Shown piece after piece: positions 1 to 9,540 of a stretch of 64,000 bases of DNA (within the stretch, counting starts at the first letter, position 1; the number at the start of each line of letters is the position of its first letter). The position numbers and the translations under genes were made by a program. The DNA is taken from contig CACIKV010000005.1 in assembly GCA_902587325.1 (NCBI GenBank), positions 17,354 through 81,353 of the forward strand, written 5' to 3'. The notes under the pieces were generated by a model. The model searched no databases. It saw nothing but the letters and a program-made list of their open reading frames with translations, and had not been told where the DNA came from. This DNA is from an uncultured Bacteroidota bacterium. GTDB taxonomy: Bacteria; Bacteroidota; Bacteroidia; Flavobacteriales; Flavobacteriaceae.

Positions 1-585
1 ATTGTTGAGCAACACATTCATAATCTAGATGTAGCAAACTGGTTTCTTGGTGAACACCCTATTACTGCACAAGGCATGGGTGGAAGGGAAGTAAGAAAAG
101 GTATTGATCATGGTGAAATTTTTGATCATCATTATGTTGAATTTAAATATCCATCTGGAGCTGTGATTCATAGCCAATGCAGACACCAGCCAGGTACAGT
201 AAGAAATGTTAATGAGGTATTAGTTGGGACAAAAGGTGTTGTTAATTTAAGTGGAAATGGTGTTGTAAGAATAAATGATCACAACGGCAGCCTTTTACAC
301 AAATATGACCCAAAAGATGATCTAAGTCCATATCAAATTGAACATAATAAATTATTTAAATCTATACGATCTGGTGGACAAATTGATGATACTGAGATTG
401 GCGCAACTGCGACTATGACTGCAATCATGGGAAGAATGGCTACTTATACAGGGAAATTAATCGAATGGGACAATGCTATTAATACTGATGATAATCTTGT
501 CCCTGAAAATATGAGCTGGAGTAGTGAACCCCCTGTTTTACCTGATAAAAATGGAAAATATAAAATTCCTGTACCAGGTAAATAA
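1..585 (+). CDS. Gfo/Idh/MocA-family oxidoreductase, C-terminal part (5' end outside window)
   Basis: The reading frame is open from base 1, so the N-terminal Rossmann domain lies upstream; 194 codons and a TAA stop are visible. The visible start carries EQHIHNLDVANW, a motif typical of the C-terminal alpha/beta domain of secreted Gfo/Idh/MocA proteins in Bacteroidota and Planctomycetes. A GMGGR motif and an EHNKLFKSIRSG stretch, also usual in this family, follow. By family these are NAD(P)-dependent sugar or inositol dehydrogenases or related enzymes; the substrate cannot be read here. The next gene, also of this fold, starts 12 bases downstream on the same strand, so they are probably co-transcribed and act on the same carbohydrate. 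Confidence 0.85.
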   Translation: MVEQHIHNLDVANWFLGEHPITAQGMGGREVRKGIDHGEIFDHHYVEFKYPSGAVIHSQCRHQPGTVRNVNEVLVGTKGVVNLSGNGVVRINDHNGSLLHKYDPKDDLSPYQIEHNKLFKSIRSGGQIDDTEIGATATMTAIMGRMATYTGKLIEWDNAINTDDNLVPENMSWSSEPPVLPDKNGKYKIPVPGK

Positions 586-597
586 GAAATAATAATT

Positions 598-1977
598 ATG
601 AGAGAGTACAACAGGAGAAAATTTATTCAAACTTCCACTCTTGGTGTAATTGCAACATCATCTTTAAGTTTAAATTGTCAAAGAAATTTAAGTTCTGAAA
701 GAAAAGGCTCATACATGGGTGACTTTAAAGACAAACCTTTAGAAAATATTCGAGCAGCGTTTATAGGTATAAACAGAGGTAGTACACACTTAAAAAACTT
801 TGCAAATTTACCTGGAACTGAGATTGTAGCTTTATGCGATTTATATGAAGATATTGTAGTCAGGGAATTAAAAAAACTTGAATCATACAGGGCTAATTTT
901 TCAAATGTCAAAACATATTGGGGAGATAAAAACCAATGGAAAGTAATGTTAAAAGAAGTTAGACCCGATGTAGTATTTATAAGTACAAATTGGAGAAATC
1001 ATGCTCCAATGGCAGTTCAATGTATGAAAGACGGAGCACATGCTTTTTCTGAGGTTCCGCTGGGTGTAAACCTTGAAGAGCTATGGGATATTGTGAATAC
1101 ATCTGAAAAAACAAAAAAACATTGTATGATGATGGAAAATGTGAATTATGGAAGAGATGAATTGATGTTTTTAAATATTTGTAGAAAAGGTTTGATTGGT
1201 GAACTACTACATGCGGAAGCTGCATACATTCATGAGCTCAGATGGCAAATGTTTAATGCGGATAGAGGAACTGGAAATTGGAGAACTTTGCATTATTCTG
1301 AAAGTAAAGGTAATTTATATCCAACTCACGGTTTAGGTCCAGTTGCACAATACATGAATTTAGCAAGGCACGATGATAATTTTAAACATATAATATCGTT
1401 ATCATCCCCTGCAATTGGAAGAAATAATTTTGCAAATGAAAATTTTGACAGCAATCATAAATGGAATAAAATGGATTTTTCCAATGGTGATATAAATTCA
1501 TCTATAATAAAAACTAATTTAGGAAGAACAGTTTTAGTTCAATGGGATGAAACAAGCCCCAGACCGTATACTAGATTAAATTTAATTCAAGGAACAAAAG
1601 GAACTCTAGCGGGTTTTCCAACTAGGGTTGCATTTGAGAATGGATTTGAGGGATTAACAAAGGACCATCTTTCTTGGGTTGAAGGTGATGAATTAAAAAG
1701 AGTCTATGAAAAATATGACCATCCTTTGTATAAAAGATTAAATAAAAAGACAATATCATCTGGTCATGGCGGAATGGATGGAATTATGATGTACAGAATT
1801 GTTGAGTGTTTAAAAAATGGCTTAGCACTAGATCAAAATGTTTATGAAGGGTGTTTTTGGAGTGCTATTACTCCACTTAGCGCACGCTCAATTGAAAGAG
1901 ATGGTGCCCCACAGTCTTTTCCCGACTTTACAAGAGGCGATTGGAAAAAAACAAAAACATTAAAAATAGTTTTATAG
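598..1977 (+). CDS. GH109-like glycosidase (Gfo/Idh/MocA fold), Tat-exported, probable lipoprotein
   Basis: This 459-residue protein has an N-terminal twin-arginine motif (NRRKFIQ, residues 5-11), a hydrophobic stretch and then SLNC near residue 27, so Tat export and possible lipidation are likely. The mature part matches family GH109 (NAD-dependent alpha-N-acetylgalactosaminidases and relatives). It has a Rossmann segment reading IVALCDLYEDIV, the SEVPLGVNLEELW motif, the MMMENVNYGRDEL segment, YIHELRW, and the diagnostic YPTHGLGPVAQYMNL motif. Length is normal for the family (about 450). GH109 enzymes hydrolyse through transient oxidation with bound NAD. Substrate is inferred only. The partial relative upstream and the convergent sulfatase suggest degradation of an amino-sugar or sulfated glycan. 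Confidence 0.85.
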   Translation: MREYNRRKFIQTSTLGVIATSSLSLNCQRNLSSERKGSYMGDFKDKPLENIRAAFIGINRGSTHLKNFANLPGTEIVALCDLYEDIVVRELKKLESYRANFSNVKTYWGDKNQWKVMLKEVRPDVVFISTNWRNHAPMAVQCMKDGAHAFSEVPLGVNLEELWDIVNTSEKTKKHCMMMENVNYGRDELMFLNICRKGLIGELLHAEAAYIHELRWQMFNADRGTGNWRTLHYSESKGNLYPTHGLGPVAQYMNLARHDDNFKHIISLSSPAIGRNNFANENFDSNHKWNKMDFSNGDINSSIIKTNLGRTVLVQWDETSPRPYTRLNLIQGTKGTLAGFPTRVAFENGFEGLTKDHLSWVEGDELKRVYEKYDHPLYKRLNKKTISSGHGGMDGIMMYRIVECLKNGLALDQNVYEGCFWSAITPLSARSIERDGAPQSFPDFTRGDWKKTKTLKIVL

Positions 1978-1988
1978 TAAAATAAAAA

Positions 1989-2010
1989 AAGCTCTCCTAT
2001 TGGAAAGCTT
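1989..2010 (-). terminator. Rho-independent terminator of the sulfatase operon
   Basis: A 9-base-pair stem with one G-U pair and a 4-base loop is followed on the minus strand by a run of seven T. It lies about 115 bases beyond the sulfatase stop. On the plus strand the same hairpin begins 11 bases after the GH109 stop but lacks a T tract, so it should mainly serve the minus strand. Confidence 0.65.
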
Positions 2011-2029
2011 CTCATTGGTTTCTACAAAC

Positions 2030-2050
2030 CTCTTGGTAAATAACCAAGAG
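2030..2050. repeat. Perfect 8-bp inverted repeat in the convergent gap
   Basis: CTCTTGGT and ACCAAGAG are separated by five bases. The hairpin lies 19 bases from the terminator hairpin, between two convergent genes. No T tract follows on either strand, so it is not a classical terminator by itself. It may be an RNA 3'-end stabilising hairpin or an auxiliary termination element. Confidence 0.5.
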
Positions 2051-2124
2051 TACACAACATTACAAATATAATATTATTTAACAAACAGAATAAATTTATT
2101 CCTGAACAATTAATTTTCAAAATA

Positions 2125-3516
2125 TTAATTATTAGAAAATAACAGTGAATAAGGTTCTCTTTTAATATATCTAGAATATTCTTTTCTATTGATCCATTTC
2201 TTGAAAAAAGGAAAGTATTTATCAGAATCACGCCACTGGACAGCATCAACTATTTTCTTTTTTTTAATATCTGAATCAACAGTTTTATTCCAAAAAATAT
2301 ATTCATCCTTCATTTTTTTGAATAAATCTTTTTCTATTAGTGAAATATCATTTGATTCCGTAGGATCATTTGATAAATTATACAGCTCAAAATCTAAATT
2401 TCTAATATCGTGTACAATAAGTTTAATATTATTATCAATCAAAGCGCCTCTGTTATCAAAGCGAAAAGGAATTTTGGTCGATCTTTTTTCTTTTCCAGAA
2501 TTAAATAAGTCAACAATACTCTCCCCATCAAAATAATTTAATTTTTTATAATTCTTTAATCTAATAATTTCTAAAATTGTAGGAAATATATCCATAGTAG
2601 ATGCAGGATATTTAGTAACTCCAGGTTTAATCATTTCAGGCCACTCAATAATTGCAGGAACTCTTAAACCACCCTCCCACATAGTATTTTTACCTCCTTT
2701 TAATCCACCAACAGTTGATGGTTTTATGTTTTTTAAACCACCATTATCACTACAATACCATAGAATTGTATTTTCAAAAATCCCCATTTCAAGTAGAGAA
2801 TTTCTTAAAACTCCCAAGCTTCTGTCAAATGCAACGATCTCACCATAATGTTCTCTACTCTCTTTATTTAAATTTTCAAAACCTTTTTTATCATTTTCAT
2901 CTGATTCAAAAGGATCATGGGGAGATCCGTCCCATATCACAGTAAAAAAAGGTTTCCCTTCTTTAACATTTTTTTCTATAAATTTTAAAGCTTCATTCAC
3001 AATAACTTCAGAAGAACTTCCAAAAAAATCCATGAAAGTTCCATTATGACTTAATACTGGATTTACGTCAAAAAAATTCGAAGTGCTTATCCACTCGTCA
3101 AATCCAAAATTACTTGGACTGTATTCATCATCTTTGAAAATTGGTACACCTGGTCCTCTGAATCCATTTAAATGCCACTTTCCAAAATGGCCAGTTGAAT
3201 AACCAATTTTTTTTAATTCTTGAGCAATAGTTATCTCATTCTTATTAAGAGGATAACCGTGATAAAAAACACCTGTTCTATCATTATTTCTTCCTGTTAA
3301 AACACTTGCTCTTGTAGGAGAACATTGAGGAGCACCAGCATAAAATCTGTCAAAACGTAATCCATTTGCTGCCATTAGATCTAGATTAGGTGTTTTTAAA
3401 ACAGGATGATTATAATAGCTAGTCTGTCCCCAACCCTGATCGTCGGTCATAACTAAAATGATATTAGGGAATTCAATTTTATTATTTTTTTTACAAGAAA
3501 AAAAAATAAGAAACAA
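2125..3516 (-). CDS. Sulfatase (formylglycine-dependent, S1 family), probable lipoprotein
   Basis: This alkaline-phosphatase-fold sulfatase hydrolyses sulfate esters. Metal-binding DDQ is at residues 25-27 and the formylglycine signature CSPTR at residues 65-69, where Cys65 would be converted by the maturation enzyme. GRNNDRTGV, a GKWHLNG motif and a CSDNGG motif also fit. The given start is a TTG just before LIFFSCKK. That would leave a signal peptide with no basic N-terminus. The frame continues upstream as KKLAFIILF, which would complete a lipoprotein signal, but only ATA (3538-3540) or ATC (3541-3543) is available as initiator. That start directly follows the stop of the SMP-30-like gene, so the two form one operon. 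Substrate is probably a sulfated marine polysaccharide (inference). Confidence 0.9.
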   Translation of the reverse strand: MFLIFFSCKKNNKIEFPNIILVMTDDQGWGQTSYYNHPVLKTPNLDLMAANGLRFDRFYAGAPQCSPTRASVLTGRNNDRTGVFYHGYPLNKNEITIAQELKKIGYSTGHFGKWHLNGFRGPGVPIFKDDEYSPSNFGFDEWISTSNFFDVNPVLSHNGTFMDFFGSSSEVIVNEALKFIEKNVKEGKPFFTVIWDGSPHDPFESDENDKKGFENLNKESREHYGEIVAFDRSLGVLRNSLLEMGIFENTILWYCSDNGGLKNIKPSTVGGLKGGKNTMWEGGLRVPAIIEWPEMIKPGVTKYPASTMDIFPTILEIIRLKNYKKLNYFDGESIVDLFNSGKEKRSTKIPFRFDNRGALIDNNIKLIVHDIRNLDFELYNLSNDPTESNDISLIEKDLFKKMKDEYIFWNKTVDSDIKKKKIVDAVQWRDSDKYFPFFKKWINRKEYSRYIKREPYSLLFSNN

Positions 3517-3545
3517 TATGATGAAAGCTAATTTTTTTATGATAT

Positions 3546-4553
3546 TTAATTTTTAACTTTCATTCTAAATACTTTAGGATTATCTACAAATCCAGTTGCA
3601 TAAACATATCCTTCATCATCATCAAATGTCACATTAGTTAAATGTCCTAAATCAATTTTGGCCATTAATTTACCTTCATTAGACACAACCAATAATCCAC
3701 CTGGACCAGATGTAAAAATATTTCCAGAAGAATGTACTGTCATACCATCAAAATAACCTTTATACATTTCCATTAATTCTTTACCATCAAATAATTCGGT
3801 TTGATTATAATTATCAATATCTATCTTTATAATTTTAGGGTTGCCGTCTAAAACACTCATCTTGTTTACATATAAAAATTTATTATCTGGAGAAATCCCA
3901 ATTCCATTAGGTAGATCAATTTTATCAGTAATCAAAGATAGATCATTATTTTCTGGATTATATCTATACACTCCATTAAAATTCAACTTTTTTATATCAT
4001 CCTCAACAAATTCAAAAGTTTCAAGGTTAAAAAATCCAAATGCAGGATCAGTAAAATATATTGAACCATCATTACCAAATACTAAGTCATTAGGACTATT
4101 AAATTTTTTACCCTCAAAGTTATCAATAACTGTTAAAAATTCAGGTTTGGTTGACGGATTAATACTAGTTTTAGCTATTCTTCTATCTCCGTGTTGACAC
4201 AAAAATAATTTACCATTACTATCAATAGCCAAACCATTAGCCCCTAACATACCAAAATCCAAATTAGGAGCATATCCGGTATTTCCACTAGGAGAAATAA
4301 AATCAGAAACTCCATCAGCACTATTCCATTTATGGACTTTGTTATTCATAATATCAACGAAAAGTAAAGAATTTGAATTTGAGTCCCACACAGGCCCTTC
4401 AGGTAGAGCTATTGAATCGGCAATAATTTCAATTTGAGAATAAATATCTATTATTGATTCAATAGAACTATCATATATTTCAATTTTTGAATTTGGTATT
4501 GGATCTGAGCAACTAATTAAAGTTATCAAAATAAGCAAAAGAGTCTTTTTCAT
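3546..4553 (-). CDS. SMP-30/gluconolactonase/LRE-family lipoprotein
   Basis: A 335-residue six-bladed beta-propeller protein begins with a clear lipoprotein signal (MKKTLLLILITLISC). Family motifs visible are PEGPVWDSNSNSLLFVD near residue 50, GANGLAID, SPNDLVFGNDGSIYFTDPAFG and LPNGIGISPDNKFLYV. These supply the conserved Glu, Asn and Asp metal ligands of calcium-dependent lactonases such as gluconolactonase. The likely role is opening a sugar lactone made by an oxidoreductase like those at the window start. It is the first gene before the sulfatase on the minus strand and almost touches it. Exact substrate unknown. Confidence 0.85.
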   Translation of the reverse strand: MKKTLLLILITLISCSDPIPNSKIEIYDSSIESIIDIYSQIEIIADSIALPEGPVWDSNSNSLLFVDIMNNKVHKWNSADGVSDFISPSGNTGYAPNLDFGMLGANGLAIDSNGKLFLCQHGDRRIAKTSINPSTKPEFLTVIDNFEGKKFNSPNDLVFGNDGSIYFTDPAFGFFNLETFEFVEDDIKKLNFNGVYRYNPENNDLSLITDKIDLPNGIGISPDNKFLYVNKMSVLDGNPKIIKIDIDNYNQTELFDGKELMEMYKGYFDGMTVHSSGNIFTSGPGGLLVVSNEGKLMAKIDLGHLTNVTFDDDEGYVYATGFVDNPKVFRMKVKN

Positions 4554-4595
4554 TATTATAATTTTAGAATGTTAATATAAAATTTTTTAAATAAA

Positions 4596-4615
4596 AACCC
4601 TCCATTGGGAGGGTT
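4596..4615 (-). terminator. Rho-independent terminator after tRNA-Asp
   Basis: A perfect 8-bp stem (AACCCTCC/GGAGGGTT) with a 4-base loop lies just 3' of tRNA-Asp on the minus strand. It is followed by a T-rich tract that leads into the upstream region of the SMP-30-like gene. Confidence 0.75.
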
Positions 4616-4623
4616 GTAGTAAG

Positions 4624-4697
4624 CGGTCTGGACGGGACTCGAACCCGCGACCCCCTGCGTGACAGGCAGGTATTCTAACCAGCTGAACTACCAGACC
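4624..4697 (-). tRNA. tRNA-Asp (GTC)
   Basis: The minus strand reads GGTCTGG at the 5' end, pairing with CCAGACC at the 3' end, plus discriminator G. The anticodon stem is CCTGC/GCAGG with loop CTGTCAC, giving anticodon GTC. The T arm contains GGTTCGAGTCC. CCA is not encoded. It lies 35 bases after trxA and before a strong terminator, so it may be transcribed with trxA or from a promoter in that short gap. Confidence 0.97.
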
Positions 4698-4706
4698 AGA
4701 ATTATA

Positions 4707-4722
4707 AGTGTAAAAATACACT
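4707..4722 (-). terminator. Weak hairpin after trxA
   Basis: A 6-bp perfect stem (AGTGTA/TACACT) with a TTTT loop lies 10 bases past the trxA stop and 9 bases before tRNA-Asp. There is no real T tract after it, so it may be an RNA-processing hairpin rather than a terminator. Confidence 0.3.
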
Positions 4723-4732
4723 ACTAATTTTA

Positions 4733-5050
4733 TTATAAGAGAGCATCAATATAATCCGAATAAACACTTTTTTGAGAAACACCTACTTGTCGGTTCACTA
4801 GCTCACCATTTTTAAAAATTAGAACAGTTGGGATATTTCTAACTCCAAACTGAGCTGCAAATTGTTGATTACTATCTACGTCAACTTTTCCAATAACTGC
4901 TTTTCCATCATAATCTGAGCTTAGCTCCTCAATAATTGGACCTAACATCCTGCAAGGGCCACACCATTCAGCCCAAAAATCTACTAAAACAGGTTGAGAG
5001 GATTTTAAAACAAGCTCTTCAAAATTTGCATCTGTAATTTCTAATGCCAT
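4733..5050 (-). CDS. trxA: Thioredoxin
   Basis: A full-length 105-residue thioredoxin with no signal peptide, so cytoplasmic. The active site WCGPC has cysteines at residues 30 and 33, in the usual [12 protein letters not shown] context. The cis-proline loop (RNIPTVLIF) and a [12 protein letters not shown] segment are present. It reduces protein disulfides using electrons from thioredoxin reductase, for example in ribonucleotide reductase. It follows dnaE on the same strand after 35 bases and carries a possible -7 box of its own in that gap. Confidence 0.97.
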   Translation of the reverse strand: MALEITDANFEELVLKSSQPVLVDFWAEWCGPCRMLGPIIEELSSDYDGKAVIGKVDVDSNQQFAAQFGVRNIPTVLIFKNGELVNRQVGVSQKSVYSDYIDALL

Positions 5051-5063
5051 AATTAATTTTTGC

Positions 5064-5071
5064 CAAAAATA
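5064..5071 (-). promoter_or_regulatory. Possible -7 box for trxA, overlapping an inverted repeat
   Basis: TATTTTTG on the minus strand fits the Bacteroidota -7 consensus TAnnTTTG, 13 bases before the trxA ATG. No TTG lies at the proper distance upstream. The box is part of a 15-base inverted repeat at 5056-5070 (ATTTTTG, one base, CAAAAAT), which may be chance in such AT-rich DNA. Confidence 0.3.
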
Positions 5072-5085
5072 TGAATAATAATAAA

Positions 5086-8000
5086 CTAATTTAATCTAAA
5101 GTCTAATTTTTTTTCCTTCAAACTTTTTAATAACTCTTCATTTATTTTTACCTTATATTTAGTCGAGTTTAAATTAACTTTAAGTCCATCATCATTTCCA
5201 AAAACATTAAAAACTAACTCTTGATCGCCTTTATTTTTTTTTAGTAAATCTTTAAAAAATTTAACATGTTCATCTTCAATGAGATCAATTTCAAGCTTAA
5301 CTGATAATCGTTTAGCATTGCTAGACAAACTGTCCTGTAGTTGTTGAAAATTTAAAAATTGAATTCTTGGATCTCCAACTCTTCCTGAATCAGCATCTTT
5401 CCAACCTTCTTTTATAAACAACTTGATAAATACAAAGTTATTTTCATAGAGAAAATGTTTAAATCTTAAATATTCTTCACCAAATATTCTAAGTTCCTGA
5501 GATTCATAATAATCTTCTACTATAAATGTTGCCCAACCTTTTCCATTTTTAGAAACCCTGTGTTGAACTTCACCGATTATTCCTCCAAACCTAATTTCTC
5601 TATCAACTAAAGGCCTTAAATCTCGTAGACTAGACAATTGAATATTAGATAAGAATTTAATTGTATCTGTGTAATCATCTAATGGATGACCAGAAATATA
5701 AATTCCAACAACATCTTTTTCCTTCTTTAATTGTTCGAGTTTAGTCCATTTATCACAACTTGGAAATTCTGGTTCAACAATTTGAACTTCCTCCGATTCA
5801 GCAAATAGACTAACTTGTGAAGAGTTTTGTTTTTCTTGAAATTTTGAGCCAAATCTTATGGCTTTCTCAATAAAAGTTTGTCCATCCATATTTTCAAAAA
5901 AGTATTGAGCTCTGTGCGAAGATGAATCAACCGAGTCAAAAGCACCGGCTAGAACCAAACTATCAAATGCTTTTTTATTAGCTGATCTTAAATCAACTCT
6001 TTTAGAAAAGTCAAATATTGAATTATATTTACCTTGTTCTCTAGATTCAATGATTGCAGAAACAGCACTTCTTCCAACTCCTTTAACAGCTCCCATACCA
6101 AACCTAATTGCATTATTTTCATTTACTGTAAACTTATAGAATGATTCATTTACATCAGGCCCCAAAACATTAATTGACATATGCTTGCACTCTTCCATGA
6201 AAAAACTAATCTGCTTAATATCATTCATGTTGTTAGATAGAACAGCAGCCATATATTCTGCAGGATAATGAGATTTTAAATATGCTGTTTGATATGCAAT
6301 TAAAGCATAACATGTTGAATGAGATTTATTAAAAGCATATGATGCAAAAGCTTCCCAATCCTTCCATATTTTTTCTAAAACATCTTCTTTATAACCATTT
6401 TTAACACCACCTTCAATAAATTTGGGTTTTAATTTTTGCAGTAAAGAAAATATTTTTTTGCCCATAGCTTTTCTTAACAAATCTGCATCACCTTTGGAAA
6501 AATCTGCTAATTTTTGAGATAGTTGCATGACTTGCTCTTGATAAACAGTAATCCCATAAGTTTCTTTTAAATTTTCTTCCATCTGAGGAATATCATAAGT
6601 GATTTTTTCGAGACCATTCTTTCTTCTAACAAATGATGGAATATATTCAAGAGGGCCTGGCCTATACAAAGCATTCATTGCAATTAGATCCTCAAATACA
6701 GTTGGCTTTAAATCTCTTAAATATTTTTGCATTCCAGAACTTTCGTACTGAAAAATACCAACAGTATCTCCTCTTTGAAATAATTCATATGTTTTCTTAT
6801 CATCTAGTGGGATCGATTCAATATCAATATCTTTATTGTGAATGTATTTAACTAATTTGATCGTATCCTTAATTAAGGACAATGTTTTCAATCCTAGGAA
6901 ATCCATTTTTAAAAGCCCAGCACTTTCAACGACTGAATTATCATATTGTGTTACAAATAATTGAGAATCTTTAGCCGTAGCAATTGGAACAAAATTCGTT
7001 ATATCATCAGGTGTAATGATAACTCCACACGCATGTACTCCAATATTTCTTAAACTACCTTCAATGACTCTGGCCTGGTTAATAGTTTCTGCTTGTAAAT
7101 CATCTCCATCTGAAAGCTTCTTTAGCTCCATAGCATTAGAATAATCATCCGATCTTAATTCAGAATTTAATTTTTTATCATCCTTAGTAAATATATCAGA
7201 AAGCTTAACTGTATTAGGTACTAATTTTGCCAAAAAATCAGCATCTGACAGAGACAAGTCCAAAACTCTAGCAGTATCTCTCAACGAAGATTTTGCGGCC
7301 ATTTTCCCATAAGTGATTATTTGAGCAACTTGTTTTGAGCCATATTTATCAATAACATAATCAATGACTTTTGATCTTCCCTCATCATCAAAATCAATAT
7401 CAATATCAGGCATACTAACCCTGTCAGGATTTAAAAATCTCTCAAAAAGCAAGTCGTACTTTATTGGATCAATCTTTGTAATTTCTAAACAATAAGCAAC
7501 AACAGAGCCTGCAACAGATCCTCTACCAGGCCCAACAGAAACATTCATTTTCCTGGCAGCATTTATCAAATCTTGTACGATTAAAAAATATCCAGGATAA
7601 CCTGAATTTCTTATGACTTCTAATTCAAAATTAATTCTTTCAGCCAAATCTTGATTGATTTCTTTATATATACTATTAGCTCCTTGAATAGTTAAATGTC
7701 TTAAATATTCATTTTCTACATCATCATTAGTAGATTTAAAATCTTTTGGGATTTCAAATTTTGGTAATAAAACTTCTCTATGTAAATCAAAGATTTCAAT
7801 CTTTTCAACTAATTGCGATATATTAGAGATTGATTCTGGAATATCCCGAAAAAGATTAATCATATCTTTGGGAGATTTGAAATAATATTCTTGATTTTTT
7901 AAACCATATCTAAAATTTCTTCCCTTTCCTATAGGCGTTGATTGTTTTTCACCGTCCTTAACACATAATAGAATATCATGAGCATTTGCATCTTCTTTAT

Positions 8001-9402
8001 TTATATAATGTGTGTTATTAGTAGCAATTAATTTAATATCAAAAGTTTTACTAAATTTTAAAAGTTGGTTATTTAGCACTTCATCTTCTTCTTCACCGTG
8101 TCTAATTAACTCTAGATAAAAATCATCATTGAATTTACTCTTCCACCACTCAAGCGCTTCAATAGCTTGATTCTCACCAACGTTTAATATTTTATTAGAA
8201 ATCTCTCCATATTTATTTCCCGAAAGAACAATTAAACCTTCTGTGTATTTTAAAACTATTTCTCTGTCAACTCTTGGCACATAATAAAATCCTTCAGTAT
8301 AACCAATTGAGCACATTTTGATAAGGTTTTGATAACCAATTTTATTTTTAGCTAAAAACACTATTTGATATCCATCATCTCTACTGCTCTTATCAATATG
8401 ATTTTCACACACATTTAACTCACATCCAATAATTGGTTTAATTTTCTTTCCTTCTTCATTATTTTCATTAAAATTTTTAATTGCACGATAAAAATGAAAA
8501 CAGCCCATCATGTTTGCTTTATCAGTTAAAGCAACTGCACTCATTCCCATTTCGGATGTTTTTTTAACTAGGTCAGCAATTTTTGAAGTAGATTGAAGAA
8601 CTGAAAATTGAGAATTATTATGAAGATGAACAAAATGGTTTTCTAAACCTGCGGTTTTATCAGACTTGTTTATTATTTCTGCAACAACTTCCTCTTTAGT
8701 TTCATTCTTAATTTTATCAGATTCTTCCTTTAAATTAAGATGTTTTATTCCAAAAAGTCCAACCTTATCTTTTGTGTCTGAATTTAATTTATTTAAAATC
8801 TCATTAAAATCCTCAAAATCATTAACATTAAAATTATTTATTCTAATTAATTCAAAAAAAGCTCTTGAAGTTGCTTCAACATCAGCGGATGCATTGTGAG
8901 CCTGTTGAAAATCATCGTTAAATAAATACTTATATAGTTCAATAAGAGTTGGAAATTTGAATTTACCTCTACCACCTTGTATTTGACATAGATTTGCAGT
9001 TTTTTCAGTACATGTGTCTAAAATGTTTTTTTCATTTAAAGAATTGTCCATTTTCAAGCGAAAAAACTCTGCCCCGACTATATTAATATCAAATTTTAAA
9101 TTATGACCTACAATATATTTTGCTTTAGATAAGTCAGAATTAAATTTTTCAAGAACGTGGTTTAAATTTTCACCTATTTTATTCGCTAAAACTGTTGATA
9201 TTCCATGTACTTTTTCAGATTCGAAAGGAATGTCAAATCCATCAGGTTTAATGATCGAACTTTGATTTGATATTAATTTTCCGTTATTATCATGTAATTG
9301 CCAAGCTAATTGAACACATCTCGGCCAGTTTTCAGAATCAGAGATTGGAGCATTCCATTTTTTTGGTAAACCAGTTGTTTCAGTATCAAAAATTAAATAC
9401 AT
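5086..9402 (-). CDS. dnaE: DNA polymerase III alpha subunit with fused N-terminal proofreading exonuclease
   Basis: This replicative polymerase is 1,438 residues long, about 280 more than E. coli DnaE because of an N-terminal DEDDh exonuclease domain (residues about 1-200). Its motifs are D6-T-E8, HNLKFD near 99-104 and HNASAD near 173. The PHP domain starts near 255 ([11 protein letters not shown]). The polymerase core has [10 protein letters not shown] near 624 and the catalytic PDIDIDFDD near 663. The C-terminus carries a helix-hairpin-helix region and an OB fold near 1270 onward. The exonuclease fusion is usual in flavobacteria, as I recall. In the PHP domain a position that is normally TDH reads TDK, suggesting a weakened metal site. 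It has its own divergent promoter against rpsP. Confidence 0.97.
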   Translation of the reverse strand: MYLIFDTETTGLPKKWNAPISDSENWPRCVQLAWQLHDNNGKLISNQSSIIKPDGFDIPFESEKVHGISTVLANKIGENLNHVLEKFNSDLSKAKYIVGHNLKFDINIVGAEFFRLKMDNSLNEKNILDTCTEKTANLCQIQGGRGKFKFPTLIELYKYLFNDDFQQAHNASADVEATSRAFFELIRINNFNVNDFEDFNEILNKLNSDTKDKVGLFGIKHLNLKEESDKIKNETKEEVVAEIINKSDKTAGLENHFVHLHNNSQFSVLQSTSKIADLVKKTSEMGMSAVALTDKANMMGCFHFYRAIKNFNENNEEGKKIKPIIGCELNVCENHIDKSSRDDGYQIVFLAKNKIGYQNLIKMCSIGYTEGFYYVPRVDREIVLKYTEGLIVLSGNKYGEISNKILNVGENQAIEALEWWKSKFNDDFYLELIRHGEEEDEVLNNQLLKFSKTFDIKLIATNNTHYINKEDANAHDILLCVKDGEKQSTPIGKGRNFRYGLKNQEYYFKSPKDMINLFRDIPESISNISQLVEKIEIFDLHREVLLPKFEIPKDFKSTNDDVENEYLRHLTIQGANSIYKEINQDLAERINFELEVIRNSGYPGYFLIVQDLINAARKMNVSVGPGRGSVAGSVVAYCLEITKIDPIKYDLLFERFLNPDRVSMPDIDIDFDDEGRSKVIDYVIDKYGSKQVAQIITYGKMAAKSSLRDTARVLDLSLSDADFLAKLVPNTVKLSDIFTKDDKKLNSELRSDDYSNAMELKKLSDGDDLQAETINQARVIEGSLRNIGVHACGVIITPDDITNFVPIATAKDSQLFVTQYDNSVVESAGLLKMDFLGLKTLSLIKDTIKLVKYIHNKDIDIESIPLDDKKTYELFQRGDTVGIFQYESSGMQKYLRDLKPTVFEDLIAMNALYRPGPLEYIPSFVRRKNGLEKITYDIPQMEENLKETYGITVYQEQVMQLSQKLADFSKGDADLLRKAMGKKIFSLLQKLKPKFIEGGVKNGYKEDVLEKIWKDWEAFASYAFNKSHSTCYALIAYQTAYLKSHYPAEYMAAVLSNNMNDIKQISFFMEECKHMSINVLGPDVNESFYKFTVNENNAIRFGMGAVKGVGRSAVSAIIESREQGKYNSIFDFSKRVDLRSANKKAFDSLVLAGAFDSVDSSSHRAQYFFENMDGQTFIEKAIRFGSKFQEKQNSSQVSLFAESEEVQIVEPEFPSCDKWTKLEQLKKEKDVVGIYISGHPLDDYTDTIKFLSNIQLSSLRDLRPLVDREIRFGGIIGEVQHRVSKNGKGWATFIVEDYYESQELRIFGEEYLRFKHFLYENNFVFIKLFIKEGWKDADSGRVGDPRIQFLNFQQLQDSLSSNAKRLSVKLEIDLIEDEHVKFFKDLLKKNKGDQELVFNVFGNDDGLKVNLNSTKYKVKINEELLKSLKEKKLDFRLN

Positions 9403-9412
9403 AAGTACCTTT

Positions 9413-9442
9413 TAAAATTACAGATCTTTTTTCTGAATTCAA
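9413..9442 (-). promoter_or_regulatory. Promoter of dnaE
   Basis: On the minus strand TTG (9440-9442) is followed by exactly 19 bases and then TAATTTTA (9413-9420). This matches the Bacteroidota consensus TAnnTTTG except for the last base. The box ends 10 bases before the dnaE ATG, giving a very short leader. Confidence 0.5.
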
Positions 9443-9466
9443 TGTCTAAAAAAAAAATAATTTTAC

Positions 9467-9496
9467 TTGGTTATTTAATAAATTCATTTATTTTTG
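9467..9496 (+). promoter_or_regulatory. Promoter of the rpsP-rimM-rluF operon
   Basis: TTG at 9467-9469, a 19-base spacer and TATTTTTG at 9489-9496 fully match the Bacteroidota sigma factor consensus (TTG, about 19 bases, TAnnTTTG). The box lies 44 bases before the rpsP start. It is divergent from the dnaE promoter, with 24 bases between the two -33 elements. Confidence 0.65.
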
Positions 9497-9540
9497 CTGT
9501 CCATTAATAAAGGTGGTTTAGGACCTCAAAAATTAATAAT

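Noticed and set aside
598..1977. Plain Gfo/Idh/MocA dehydrogenase instead of GH109
   Set aside because: The Tat signal together with the THGLGPVAQYMN, ENVNYG and YIHELRW motifs fits GH109 specifically, although activity itself is unproven.
2030..2050. Similarity of this inverted repeat (CTTGGT...ACCAAG) to the PadR operator candidate at 43496
   Set aside because: The half-sites match, but the spacing is 5 instead of 10 bases, and the site lies between two gene ends rather than in a promoter. Most likely coincidence or a 3'-end hairpin.
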